A stretch of DNA of 36,357 nt from Luteitalea sp. Lineage in GTDB: Bacteria; Acidobacteriota; Vicinamibacteria; Vicinamibacterales; CAVVIG01. Position 1 is the stretch's first letter. Each line of letters begins with the position of its first letter. The stretch spans positions 1 to 36,357 of the forward strand of contig WHSN01000019.1 of assembly GCA_009380045.1 (NCBI GenBank), in the 5' to 3' direction. The notes below the pieces were generated by a model that was not told the DNA's origin, did no database searches, and saw nothing but the letters and a program-made list of their open reading frames with translations. Position numbers and translations under genes: made by a program. Of the stretch, positions 24,693 through 33,453 are shown piece by piece.

Positions 24693-25148
24693 ATGCGCGC
24701 ACTGATATTTCTTGCCACGACGCTGGTCATGGCGCTGGCATCGCCGGCGCGCGTGGCGGGCGCAGAAACCTACGGCACGGGCGTATCGGTTTCGGAAGCG
24801 ACACCGATCGGCCGCGTGCTCGAGCGCCCGAGGGATTTTGAAGGTCAGACCCTCAAGGTCGAAGGGGTCGTCACGGCCGTCTGCACGGCGATGGGCTGCT
24901 GGATGGCGCTCGCGCCAGACGGTGCGCCACAGGCGCAGCCGGCAACGCTGTTGATCAAGGTCGATGACGGGGTGATTGTCTTTCCGGTGAGCGCAAAGGG
25001 GCGTCGCGCCTCGGCGCAAGGCGTGCTTCAGCGTATCGGCGGAGACGCACACGACCGCGAAGCCGCCGACGAACATGCCAAGACCGAAGGCCGATCGGCG
25101 GAGGCTGGCGCGTGGCAGCTCAAAGCCACAGGTGCAGTGGTTTACTGA
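24693..25148 (+). CDS. Secreted DUF4920-type protein
   Basis: This is a 151-residue protein from ATG 24693, with AGGAGG 9-14 bases upstream. Residues 1-24 are a signal peptide (LIFLATTLVMALASPARVAG). The mature region has the DUF4920 pattern: YGTGVSVSEATPIGRVLERP, then GQTLKVEGVVTAVCTAMGCW, then a late LLIKVDDGVIVFPVSA segment. The VCTAMGCWM motif has two cysteines that could bind a metal or form a disulphide. The domain is OB-like and of unknown function. It lies downstream of the NHL propeller in what looks like a two-gene exported operon. Confidence 0.85.
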   Translation: MRALIFLATTLVMALASPARVAGAETYGTGVSVSEATPIGRVLERPRDFEGQTLKVEGVVTAVCTAMGCWMALAPDGAPQAQPATLLIKVDDGVIVFPVSAKGRRASAQGVLQRIGGDAHDREAADEHAKTEGRSAEAGAWQLKATGAVVY

Positions 25149-25159
25149 TTCGTCGCGGC

Positions 25160-25185
25160 GCCGGCTGCTGCCGGCCATCATGGCC
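25160..25185. terminator. GC-rich overlapping inverted repeats between convergent genes
   Basis: GCCGGC (25160-25165) and GCCGGC (25170-25175) can pair around TGCT, and the overlapping GGCCATCATGGCC (25173-25185) forms a second, mutually exclusive hairpin. They sit 11 bases past the DUF4920 stop and before the convergent response-regulator gene. No T-run follows, so a bidirectional terminator is only possible. Confidence 0.3.
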
Positions 25186-25273
25186 GAGCCAGAGTAAGCG
25201 TCAGTCTGCGGCGTCGCAGGCCGCGACCACGCGCGTTGGCAGTTCGACCGAGCTCGTCAATCTATGGAGCGCT

Positions 25274-25714
25274 TCATGCCCCGTGGCCCGCGTGAGGCAT
25301 CCGCTTGTCGACCCGCTGTCGCGCCGACACGCAGCCGACATGTCGGAGGGCCCGCCGCAGCTCGTCAACGTCCAACGGCTTTCGCACGAACGACCGGGCC
25401 CCGAGCTCACGCGCATCCCGGGCTGCGTCGATCCCGCCAGACAGGACGACGACCGGCACCCAGGCCAACGATCGATCTCGCAATTGCGCCGTCCTGAACT
25501 GGCGGCCGTCCATGACCGGGAGCGATAAGTCGAGCAGGATGATGCAGGTATCGGCTGTCGAGCGCAGGTGCCTGAGCGCATCCCGGCCGTCGACGACGGC
25601 CCAAACGTCGTAGCCGTCTGTTGTCAGCGCCACCCGGAGAACTTCTCGCAGCTCGGCATCGTCTTCGACGACCAGCACCGAGCAACGGTGGTTCGTCGGC
25701 CTACTCACTGCCAT
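25274..25714 (-). CDS. Single-domain response regulator
   Basis: This is a 146-residue protein from ATG 25714, 28 bases after the hybrid kinase stop. A receiver domain occupies nearly all of it: VLVVEDDAELREVLRVAL (acidic pocket), phospho-acceptor D62 in LLDLSLPVMDG, VVVLSGG (Thr/Ser switch) and VRKPLDVDEL (conserved Lys). There is no output domain, and the last ~20 residues are a basic tail, so it acts by protein contact or as a phosphate relay, as CheY- or Spo0F-like regulators do. The preceding kinase is the natural phosphate donor, inferred from gene order. Confidence 0.93.
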   Translation of the reverse strand: MAVSRPTNHRCSVLVVEDDAELREVLRVALTTDGYDVWAVVDGRDALRHLRSTADTCIILLDLSLPVMDGRQFRTAQLRDRSLAWVPVVVLSGGIDAARDARELGARSFVRKPLDVDELRRALRHVGCVSARQRVDKRMPHAGHGA

Positions 25715-25742
25715 AGGACGAGTCGCCGCAAAACAGATGCCA

Positions 25743-27119
25743 CTACACGGCGGCGTGGGCAAGCTGTTCGACTGCAACGGCGAGCTCGAACGGATCGATC
25801 GGCTTGGTGACGTGCATCTGGAAGCCGGCGCTCAGGGCCTGCCGCCGATCCTCCGTCCGCGCCAGAGCCGTCAGGGCAGCGGCGGGAGTCGTGCGGCCTC
25901 GCGCGGCATCCAGCTCGCGCACCATGCGTATCAACTGCAGCCCATCTCCTCCCGGCATCTTCAAGTCGCTCAGCAACACATCCGGCGGCTCGCGGACGAA
26001 CCGCTCGCGGGCTTCCGACGCGGTCGCGGCGGTGGTCACGACTGCGCCGAACTGCTCGAGGCTGGCGCGCGCAAAGTCCAGCGCCGCGGGGTCGTCGTCG
26101 ACAACGAGTACGGAGATGCCGCGGAGCAGCGGAGACAATTCTCTGGGCGGAGCGACGTCGGCGACATACTCCTCGGCGGGGCGCAGCGGGAGCCGCACCT
26201 CGAACCTCGCGCCGCGATGAAGACCTTCACTTGCCGCCCGCACTGTTCCGCCATGGGCCTCCACCAGATGGCGAACGATGCCAAGGCCCAACCCGAGGCC
26301 CCCGAACTGACGGGTCGTGCTGCTGTCGCCTTGCCGAAACCGTTCGAACAGATGAGATGCAGTGTCCGGGGTGAATCCGGTGCCGTTGTCCACGACCGCA
26401 ATGCACACGTCCTGGCCGCGAGGGGCCACCTCGACGATCACACGGCCCCCCACGGACGTGAACTTGATCGCGTTCGAGAGCAGATTCCAGACAATCTGCT
26501 GCAACCGGTCGGAATCGGCCGAGATTGGCCCAATCGTCGGGTCCAACCTCGTGATCACGTCAATCTGCTTGGCTGATGCCGCCGGATGGAGCGTCTGGAC
26601 GACCGTTTCGACCAGCGGTTGCACCAAGGTGGGTCGGGGCGCAATACGGAGCTGGCCGGCAACAATCCGAGAGACGTCGAGCAGATCTTCGATGAGGCGC
26701 GATTGGGCCCATCCGGCGCGTTCGATCGCCTGTACTGCCTTGGCGCGCTGATCGTCGTCGAGTTTCCCGCCGGCAAGAAGCCGCGCCCATCCCAGCACGG
26801 AGTTGAGCGGCGTTCGCAACTCGTGGGAGAGGGTGGCGAGGAACTCGTCCTTCACCCGGTTGGCACTCTCGGCGTTACGCGACTCCGCCTCGGCCATGCG
26901 GAGCATCGACTCGTAGTGTTCAGCCAGGTTGTCGATGTGGCCCCGCACCCGGCGAGCCACGTAGACACAGACGCCGATGCCAACGAGGGTGATTGCCACC
27001 GCGAGGACGATGGAGCCGACGTGTTCAATTTCCCATACGAGAACCGCGGCGAGCACGCTGACAGTGACAAGGGGAAACGCCACCAGCTTTCCAAGCTGGG
27101 GGCGCATCTGACGGGGCAT
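25743..27119 (-). CDS. Hybrid sensor histidine kinase with receiver
   Basis: This is a 458-residue inner-membrane kinase. I choose ATG 27119 (MPRQMRPQLGKLVAF) because longer in-frame openings would collide with the divergent gene at 27202. Two helices (about 12-30 and 35-55) bracket only a few outer residues, so there is no real periplasmic sensor. A coiled linker leads to HisKA with H99 in LSHELRTPLNSVLGWARLL. The HATPase has NLLSNAIKFT, VDNGTGF and GGLGLGLGIV. The C-terminal receiver has VLVVDDDPAALDFA, D385 in SDLKMPGGDG and the HVTKPIDP lysine. It is followed by a lone response regulator, suggesting a phosphorelay branch. The stimulus is unknown. Confidence 0.92.
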   Translation of the reverse strand: MPRQMRPQLGKLVAFPLVTVSVLAAVLVWEIEHVGSIVLAVAITLVGIGVCVYVARRVRGHIDNLAEHYESMLRMAEAESRNAESANRVKDEFLATLSHELRTPLNSVLGWARLLAGGKLDDDQRAKAVQAIERAGWAQSRLIEDLLDVSRIVAGQLRIAPRPTLVQPLVETVVQTLHPAASAKQIDVITRLDPTIGPISADSDRLQQIVWNLLSNAIKFTSVGGRVIVEVAPRGQDVCIAVVDNGTGFTPDTASHLFERFRQGDSSTTRQFGGLGLGLGIVRHLVEAHGGTVRAASEGLHRGARFEVRLPLRPAEEYVADVAPPRELSPLLRGISVLVVDDDPAALDFARASLEQFGAVVTTAATASEARERFVREPPDVLLSDLKMPGGDGLQLIRMVRELDAARGRTTPAAALTALARTEDRRQALSAGFQMHVTKPIDPFELAVAVEQLAHAAV

Positions 27120-27201
27120 TCGACCGTGCCCTTGCAATCCCTGGCCCAGGGTCGCGCCACGGACCCTCCAGCCTGGCTCAACTCTTGAAAGTTGACAACC
27201 C

Positions 27202-27990
27202 ATGGGTTCAGGTGTCGTTCGCGTGGCCGCCGTCGGCGACTTGCACTGCACGAAGGTCTCTCAGGGCATTTTTCAGCCGCTCTTCGCTCGTATCGCCGAG
27301 TCGGCTGACGTGATGCTGCTCGCTGGCGACCTCACCGACTACGGCCTGCCCGAAGAAGCCAGGGTGCTGTCGCGCGAGTTGGCGCCGTTCCGGATTCCAA
27401 CGGTGGCGGTTCTTGGCAACCACGACGTGGAATCGGACAAGCAGGACGAGGTCAGGCAGATCCTGACCGATGCCGGGGTGGTGGTGCTCGATGGCGACGC
27501 CACGGAAGTGCGAGGGATCGGGGTCGCGGGAATCAAGGGCTTTGGCGGCGGTTTCGGCCCGAGAGCGCTCGGCGCCTGGGGGGAGACGGTCATCAAACAG
27601 TTCGTCCACGAGGCGGTCAACGAGGCGCTGAAGCTCGAGGCGGCGCTGGCCAGGCTGCGCACACCCAACATCGTGGCGCTGCTCCACTACTCACCGGTGC
27701 AGGGGACGGTCGCGGGGGAGCCACTTGAAATCTACCCGTTCATCGGCTCGAGCCGGCTCGAGGAGCCGATCAACCGCTACCCGGTGTCGCTGGTCCTGCA
27801 CGGCCATGCGCACCGTGGTCAGCTCGAAGGTGCGACGCAGTCGAACGTGCCGGTCTACAACGTGTCGATGCCGCTTCTGTCACGCATGTTTCCGGATCGA
27901 CCGGCGTTTCGCGTGTTCGAAGTGCTCACTGGCGAGAAACCGGCCGCCGCCCCGTTCGGGCGCCGCGCCACTGACGCGATTGCGTCCTGA
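27202..27990 (+). CDS. Calcineurin-like metallophosphoesterase
   Basis: This is a 262-residue cytoplasmic enzyme from ATG 27202. The five metal-binding blocks are present: GDLH (D13, H15), AGDLTD (D43), LGNHD (N73, H74), LLHYSP (H162) and LHGHAH (H202, H204). The set is complete, so a di-metal phosphoesterase is expected. The substrate is not deducible; relatives act on cyclic nucleotides, nucleotides or phosphoproteins. It lies 6 bases before a nucleotidyltransferase gene, and the two are surely one transcript. It is divergent from the hybrid kinase, with 82 bases between starts. Confidence 0.93.
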   Translation: MGSGVVRVAAVGDLHCTKVSQGIFQPLFARIAESADVMLLAGDLTDYGLPEEARVLSRELAPFRIPTVAVLGNHDVESDKQDEVRQILTDAGVVVLDGDATEVRGIGVAGIKGFGGGFGPRALGAWGETVIKQFVHEAVNEALKLEAALARLRTPNIVALLHYSPVQGTVAGEPLEIYPFIGSSRLEEPINRYPVSLVLHGHAHRGQLEGATQSNVPVYNVSMPLLSRMFPDRPAFRVFEVLTGEKPAAAPFGRRATDAIAS

Positions 27991-27996
27991 GGATTC

Positions 27997-28794
27997 ATGG
28001 AGACCTCAACCGCCCGCGCCATCCACGATCCGGCTGCGGACTTCTACATCGGCGCGCTCAAGAAGCTGCAGGACACGAACATCCCGTTTCTGGTTGGCGG
28101 CGCATTCGCCTTCGCGCACTACTCCCATGTGCCGCGGGACACCAAGGACATCGACATCTTCGTCAAGCCTGAAGACTGTCCGCGCGTGCTCGAGGCGTTC
28201 GAGCGGCTCGGTTTCCAGTCCGAAGTGCCGTTTCCACATTGGCTGGCCAAGATTCGCCTGGGCGAGCATTTCATGGATGTGATCTTCAGCTCGGGGAACG
28301 GGACGGCGAAAGTGGACGACTTGTGGTTCGACCATGCCCCGAGAACGAACGTCCTCGGCGTCATCGTGCGCCTCACCCCGCCCGAGGAGATGATCTGGTC
28401 CAAGGCGTTCATCCAGGAGCGTGAGCGGTACGACGGGGCAGATGTGGCGCACCTGCTGCGGGCAACAGGACCTTCACTCGACTGGCCGCGTCTCCTGATG
28501 CGGTTCGGAGACCATTGGCGCGTGCTCCTCAGCCAACTGATCCTGTTCGGATTCGTCTACCCCGACAAGCGCCAGAACGTGCCGGCCTGGGTGATGGAGG
28601 AGCTCATCCGGCGCCTCACCGTGAGCCGCCCGAACCTGCAGAACGACGTGTGCTACGGAACGATGGTGTCGCGCGAGCAATATCTCCACGATCTCGAGCA
28701 GTGGAAGTACCGCGATGCCCGGGAAGAACCCGATGGTCCGATGACGCGCGAACAGATCGAGATCTGGACCCGAGCGATCGGGACCAGCAAATGA
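27997..28794 (+). CDS. MNT-like nucleotidyltransferase
   Basis: This is a 265-residue protein from ATG 27997, 6 bases after the phosphoesterase stop. The N-terminal half has the polymerase-beta-type core: PFLVGGAFAFAHY (G34, G35), the metal pair D51 and D53 in TKDIDIF, and a third carboxylate D94 in HFMDVIFSS. The C-terminal half is helical (DWPRLLMRFGDHWRVLLSQL, WVMEELIRRL) and may bind substrate. Such enzymes add nucleotides to small molecules, RNA or proteins; some are antitoxins paired with HEPN genes, which is not the case here. A complete triad indicates activity. The adjacent phosphoesterase could reverse or process the product; that is inference. Confidence 0.85.
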   Translation: METSTARAIHDPAADFYIGALKKLQDTNIPFLVGGAFAFAHYSHVPRDTKDIDIFVKPEDCPRVLEAFERLGFQSEVPFPHWLAKIRLGEHFMDVIFSSGNGTAKVDDLWFDHAPRTNVLGVIVRLTPPEEMIWSKAFIQERERYDGADVAHLLRATGPSLDWPRLLMRFGDHWRVLLSQLILFGFVYPDKRQNVPAWVMEELIRRLTVSRPNLQNDVCYGTMVSREQYLHDLEQWKYRDAREEPDGPMTREQIEIWTRAIGTSK

Positions 28795-28922
28795 AGCAGC
28801 CGTCGCTTGTCTCGAAGCGTGCCCGGACGGCGCGGCGCCGCATCTCGATCGTCACGCCGAACCATGAAGTGGGGCGGCGAGCGACTGCACACATCTGCGT
28901 AAGCCCAGGATCGCGTGTGCTC

Positions 28923-28946
28923 CCTTGCGGCTCCTTTGCGGCAAGG
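28923..28946 (+). terminator. Weak hairpin between convergent genes
   Basis: CCTTGC (28923-28928) pairs with GCAAGG (28941-28946) around a 12-base loop, followed by tcttacct. It lies 128 bases past the nucleotidyltransferase stop in the 245-base gap before the convergent phospholipase gene. The short stem makes this a tentative call. Nothing else was recognised in the gap. Confidence 0.2.
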
Positions 28947-29039
28947 TCTTACCTATCCTGAGCAGAGCAGTATGTGGGCCCTCGCGCGTGGCGCCAGCGA
29001 AGGCGGTCAGGCGGCTTGCCTCGGCAGGAGGGGCCGTTC

Positions 29040-30293
29040 TTACTGCTGTCGTTCCAGGATCCAGGCAACCGCGCCGATGAGCTTCTCGAGAGTCGGACGC
29101 CTCCGCCACTCTTCGACCGTTACCTCTTTGCTCTTCGCAAGATCATCCTGGTAATCGTGCATCAGCCGTGCGGCGACATTCTCGTCCCGGACGACGAGGT
29201 TCACCTCGTCGTTGTGCTCGAAGGATCGGTTGTCGAGGTTGGTGGTGCCGATGGCCGACCAGAGATCGTCCACCACGAGCGTCTTGACGTGCGTCATGCC
29301 GGCTTCGTACTCGAAGATGCGGACGCCCGCTTCGAGAAGCTCGCCGTACATCCGGCGGCTCGCCAGCCGCACCCACCGCTGATCGGTGTGCCGCCCCGGT
29401 ACGATCACGTCGAGACTGGCTCCACGCCTGGCGGTGCGGATCATCGCCTGGCGGAAGGCCCGGTCCGGGAGGAAGTAGGGGGTCGAAACCCGAACGCGAT
29501 GATTGGATCCCTCGATCAGCGTCTGAAGCAGCACCCGCGACACGGTGGATCGGTCGGCCGGCGAGCTCTTGATGGCGAAGGCCGAGACCGTGCCGACAGG
29601 CTTCTGCCGTTTGTAGATGTCTGGATCGGTCAGGATCTCGCCGCAGCACTCAATCCAGTTCTCGGTCACGATGCCCTGTATGGTGGGGACGACCGGTCCT
29701 TCGACGCGGGCCATCATGTCGCGCCACCGCGGCTTCCCCTTCCGCGGCTTGTGCCACCAGTCTGCGACCCCCGCGCCCCCCACGAACGCGACGCTCCCGT
29801 CCACGACCAGCAGCTCGCGGTGAGTGCGGTTGTTCAGCCGCCCGAGACGATACCAGGTCACTTTCTGATACGCCTCCACCCGGCAGCCCGCCTCCCGCAG
29901 AGGCCCGGCGTACTTCGTCATCGTGCCCAGGCTGCCGATCGCGTCGAGGACCAGGGCGACCCGCACTCCGGCACGTCCGCGTTCGGCGAGCGCCTCGACG
30001 AACTGGTCGCCAATCTCCCCTTTCCTGAAGATGTAGCACTCCATGTTCACCGTTTCCTTCGCCGACCGGATGGCCTCGAGCATGGCGGGATAGAAGGCCT
30101 CCCCGTTGGTGAAGATGTCAACGCGGTTCCCCGGCTCCAGCTTGGCGAGGCAGGTCGATTCGAGAACGTTCACGAAGTGATCGCTCGTCGCATCGAGATC
30201 CGCTTCGATGTGGTAGGGGATGTGCGGGGCGAAAAGGAGGGCGAGGATCAGCCATGAAAGGAAGGCGCCGCCGATGATCGTGAGGTAGAGCAT
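29040..30293 (-). CDS. Phospholipase D-family protein, cardiolipin-synthase-like
   Basis: This is a 417-residue protein from ATG 30293 (a GTG at 30317 is also in frame). An N-terminal helix (YLTIIGGAFLSWLILALLF) anchors it in the inner membrane. Two PLD repeats follow. The second motif is canonical, MTHVKTLVVDD (H335, K337, D342). The first is RTHRELLVVDG (H158, D165) with Glu160 where HxK expects Lys. YFLPDRAFRQAM and IGTTNLDNRSFEHNDEVNLV are typical of ClsB-like synthases, which join phospholipids to form cardiolipin. With one motif altered, activity may differ or the substitution may be a subfamily trait. Alone in its transcription unit; the upstream hairpin at 30297-30317 touches its start. 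Confidence 0.87.
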   Translation of the reverse strand: MLYLTIIGGAFLSWLILALLFAPHIPYHIEADLDATSDHFVNVLESTCLAKLEPGNRVDIFTNGEAFYPAMLEAIRSAKETVNMECYIFRKGEIGDQFVEALAERGRAGVRVALVLDAIGSLGTMTKYAGPLREAGCRVEAYQKVTWYRLGRLNNRTHRELLVVDGSVAFVGGAGVADWWHKPRKGKPRWRDMMARVEGPVVPTIQGIVTENWIECCGEILTDPDIYKRQKPVGTVSAFAIKSSPADRSTVSRVLLQTLIEGSNHRVRVSTPYFLPDRAFRQAMIRTARRGASLDVIVPGRHTDQRWVRLASRRMYGELLEAGVRIFEYEAGMTHVKTLVVDDLWSAIGTTNLDNRSFEHNDEVNLVVRDENVAARLMHDYQDDLAKSKEVTVEEWRRRPTLEKLIGAVAWILERQQ

Positions 30294-30296
30294 CGA

Positions 30297-30317
30297 GTGC
30301 AGCCTAACAGGCTGCAC
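30297..30317 (-). promoter_or_regulatory. Perfect hairpin immediately before the phospholipase D start
   Basis: GTGCAGCCT and AGGCTGCAC form a 9-bp perfect inverted repeat around a 3-base loop, ending 3 bases before ATG 30293. In RNA it would bury the ribosome-binding region; in DNA it is a dyad that could be an operator. The alternative GTG start lies within it. Role inferred. Confidence 0.45.
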
Positions 30318-30432
30318 CCGGCCTCACAATCGGTGACGCGATCCCTTACTGGTCTTGATGGTGACGACCGCTTCTTGGAACCGCCGAGCCCCGACAGCAC
30401 GAGGTCACGAAGAGAATCCCTGGGCGTCGGCG

Positions 30433-33324
30433 CTAGGACCTGAGTAATGCGACCGGAAACCGGGCGAACACGGTCGCGGCGTCGAGGACCATTCCCTCAT
30501 CGTCGGTCTGGCGGACCGGGATCGACGTGGCGGTGAAGACATCCCGAAGCGCCGGGCTTCCCAGATCAGCCGGGAGCAGGATGCGTGTGTCCCTCCAGAC
30601 GTCGGGTCCGATCGGCGGTGTGTTGAGCGAGCCGACGACGCTGGCGATCAGCCGTGGGACGCAGGTGATCGCGACACCCGACTCGTGCCGGCGAGCGAAG
30701 GCGAAAATGCAGTTCCGCCCGTGGCCGGCGATGCCGAGCGGCAGGTACGATCCGTCGCGGAAGATCGGGGCGATGTCGGCGCGGGTCCGCAGCGCCTGCA
30801 CCGCGGTGAACAGCTTGATGCGGCCGATCGCGCGTTCATCGAGCAGCGAGCGCGCGAGCGCAGCGTCGCCACCGGGCCCGGCGGCGACCTCGGCGAGGAG
30901 CCGCGCCCGCAGGGCGTAGTCGACTGGGCGCCGGTTGTCGGGGTCGACCAGCGATAGATCCCAGAGCTCGGTGCCCTGGTAGAAATCGGGAACGCCGGGC
31001 GCCGTCACCTTGATCAACAGCTGCGAGAGGCTGTTGTAGATGCCGAGCTCGGCGACCCGCGCTTGAAACGGCCGGAATGCCGCAAGGAACGGCCGCTGCC
31101 GCTGCAGAATCGCGTCGACGAAGGCGAGCACGGCGGCTTCATATGCTTCCTCGGGTTTGAGCCAGCTGGTGTGGACTTTTGCCTCACGTATCGCCTTCAG
31201 GACGTACGCCTTCATCCGGGGCACGAGCTCGCCTTCCGCCTGCGGATCGAAGGGCCACGCGCCGACGAGCGTCTGGTAGATCAGGTACTCCTCGTTGGCG
31301 TCCGGCGCCGGGGCGCCATTCAGCTCGGTCTTGAACCGGCGGTTCAGACCTCGCCAGGTGGCGACCGCCACCCGCCATTCTTCCGGAACCTCGGACAGCA
31401 CGTTGAGGCGGGCACGAACGTCCTCACCTCGCTTGGTGTCGTGGGTGGACGTGGCGGAGAGGGCGGCGGGCCACTGCTGCCGGCGCCGTTCCATCCAGGC
31501 GTGGACGGCTTCCGGGTCGAGCCCGAACCGCGTCGGCTGTGAGCCGACTTCGTTCAGCGACAGCAGGCGGTTGTAGATGTACAGAGTCGTGTCTTCGATG
31601 CCCTTGGCCGCCACCGGGCTGGTGATCTGCTGGAACTTGCCGACCAGTCGCGCGCGCATCTCGCACTCGTCCGGCGACTCGGGTGTGCCGGTTTCGAGCA
31701 GCAGCTGCTCGACGAAGTCGAACACCAGGGGGGCGACCGACGGTGCGCGGCGCTTCGCGCACCCGATGGCGGCCACGATCGACCGGCGGTCGTGCTCGGT
31801 CACCCGGCCTTCCTCGGTCACATACGACCGGTAGACGGGAAAGCAGGCGATCACTTCCTTGAGCGTCGAGATCAGGCTGTAGAGGGTGAAGTCCCGGAAA
31901 TGGCGGTTTCGCTCCGAGAAGCGATTGAGCTGATGGCCGAGCGAGTTGATGTCGCCCGACATCGTCTCGTGCATGATCAGCTTCTTGCTCCGATAGGCGA
32001 TGTCGTCGAACCTGATGCCGCCGCGGCGCTCGTGCAGGAAACGCGTGTAGATCTGGTCGAATCTCGCTTCGTGCCGCCGGTCGACGAACAGGTTGTTCAC
32101 CACGGCGGCGAACTCGTAGCCGGTGGTCCCGTGCACCGGCCATTCGGCGGGGAGTGGCTCGTCCGCCGCGAGGATCTTCTCCACCACGAGATAGAGCGGC
32201 AGTCCCGGACCGGCCTCGCCCGGCGTCACGGCGGCCGCCCGCTCCTGCAGCCGCCGCAGATAATCTCCCGGGGCGTAGAGGCCGTCAACGTGGTCGACCC
32301 GCAGACCGGTCGCCGCGCCGCGCGCGATCAGGTCGAACACGAACCGGTGCACCTCGTCGAAGACCACCGGATCTTCCATCCGCAGCGCCGCGAGCTGGTT
32401 GACGTCGAAGAACCGCCGGTAATTGATCTCCTCGGAGGCGACTCGCCAGTGCGCCAGCCGGTACGACTGCTCGTTCAGAAGGCCGTCGAGACCGTCGAAG
32501 CTGCGCGGATTTCCGGGGACACCGTTCATTCGTGCGACGACGCGATCGATGTACGCCCGCAGGTGCGGGCTGCGGTCGACCAGTGCGCCGAGGCGCCGCT
32601 TCACGACCTCTTTTTCCCGGGCGCGGACCACGACCAGCTCCGGATCCCGGGTGCTGCGCGGCGGCAGGTTTTCGGCTGCGGTCATCACGCTCCGGAGCTC
32701 GTCGACGTCGATCGGGTCGATGACGTCAGGCTGCGCCGCCAGCCACTCGTCGAGCTCTGGTCCGAGGATCCGGACGATGGTGTCGGGCGCGATGGGAAAC
32801 CAGTCCTCGAAGTACCGAATCACGAACTGGCCGTCGCGGTACGTGAGCGTCAACTCCTGCTTTTCGAGGACGACGCCGTACTGGTTGCCGAGCGTCGGGA
32901 TCAGCACCTTGTCGGCGAGCTCGTCCTTCACCGGCCGCCATTCGATGTCGAAGAAGCGGGCGAACCGCGAGCTGGGGCCGTTCTCGAGGACGTCCATCCA
33001 CCAGGGATTCGCCGAGCGTGCGATGCCCATGTGGTTTGGAACCAGATCGAGCACGTGCCCCATGCCGCGCGCCGTCATCGCGTCGATCCAGGCCCAGTAG
33101 TCTTCCTCGGTCCCAATCTCGGGATTCAGTTGGGTTGGATCGGCGACGTCGTACCCGTGCACGCTGCCAGGCACGGCTTTCAGATAGGAGGAGGCGTAGC
33201 AGTCGGAGACACCGAGCGTCACGAGGTAGTCGAGGACGCCCTTCGCATCACGAAACGTGAAGCCTGCGTTCAGCTGAAGCCGGTATGTTGCGATCGGGAC
33301 GCGGGCGGTCGCCGGAGCCTTCAC
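30433..33324 (-). CDS. treY: Malto-oligosyltrehalose synthase
   Basis: This is a 963-residue GH13 enzyme that converts the reducing-end alpha-1,4 bond of maltodextrins to alpha,alpha-1,1, the first step of the TreY-TreZ trehalose route. The N-terminus ATYRLQLNAGFTFRDA is characteristic, followed by SYLKAVPGSVHGYDV and LVPNHMGI. Catalytic candidates are D344 in LRVDHVDGL, E382 in LVVEKIL and D629 in STHDTKRGED. C-terminal landmarks are LIKVTAPGVPDFYQGTELWD and LVDPDNRRPVDY. It is full length for the family. TreZ is not in the window, though trehalose genes are often adjacent. It lies 129 bases after yajQ on the same strand. Confidence 0.97.
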   Translation of the reverse strand: MKAPATARVPIATYRLQLNAGFTFRDAKGVLDYLVTLGVSDCYASSYLKAVPGSVHGYDVADPTQLNPEIGTEEDYWAWIDAMTARGMGHVLDLVPNHMGIARSANPWWMDVLENGPSSRFARFFDIEWRPVKDELADKVLIPTLGNQYGVVLEKQELTLTYRDGQFVIRYFEDWFPIAPDTIVRILGPELDEWLAAQPDVIDPIDVDELRSVMTAAENLPPRSTRDPELVVVRAREKEVVKRRLGALVDRSPHLRAYIDRVVARMNGVPGNPRSFDGLDGLLNEQSYRLAHWRVASEEINYRRFFDVNQLAALRMEDPVVFDEVHRFVFDLIARGAATGLRVDHVDGLYAPGDYLRRLQERAAAVTPGEAGPGLPLYLVVEKILAADEPLPAEWPVHGTTGYEFAAVVNNLFVDRRHEARFDQIYTRFLHERRGGIRFDDIAYRSKKLIMHETMSGDINSLGHQLNRFSERNRHFRDFTLYSLISTLKEVIACFPVYRSYVTEEGRVTEHDRRSIVAAIGCAKRRAPSVAPLVFDFVEQLLLETGTPESPDECEMRARLVGKFQQITSPVAAKGIEDTTLYIYNRLLSLNEVGSQPTRFGLDPEAVHAWMERRRQQWPAALSATSTHDTKRGEDVRARLNVLSEVPEEWRVAVATWRGLNRRFKTELNGAPAPDANEEYLIYQTLVGAWPFDPQAEGELVPRMKAYVLKAIREAKVHTSWLKPEEAYEAAVLAFVDAILQRQRPFLAAFRPFQARVAELGIYNSLSQLLIKVTAPGVPDFYQGTELWDLSLVDPDNRRPVDYALRARLLAEVAAGPGGDAALARSLLDERAIGRIKLFTAVQALRTRADIAPIFRDGSYLPLGIAGHGRNCIFAFARRHESGVAITCVPRLIASVVGSLNTPPIGPDVWRDTRILLPADLGSPALRDVFTATSIPVRQTDDEGMVLDAATVFARFPVALLRS

Positions 33325-33453
33325 TGTCCAGGCTCGTTGGGCACCAGCCTCGCCCGCGCCTTCGGCGTCGTTGACGCCCGCCGGCCTGGTGCGCTATCGC
33401 GCGAAGAGCGGGAGGAGGAGAAAGGCAAGAAGCGGCAAGTCATGTCTGGCGCG

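Noticed and set aside
28974-30257. 427-codon plus-strand open frame opposite the phospholipase D gene
   Set aside because: The minus strand has both PLD motifs and a membrane anchor; the plus frame has nothing recognisable.
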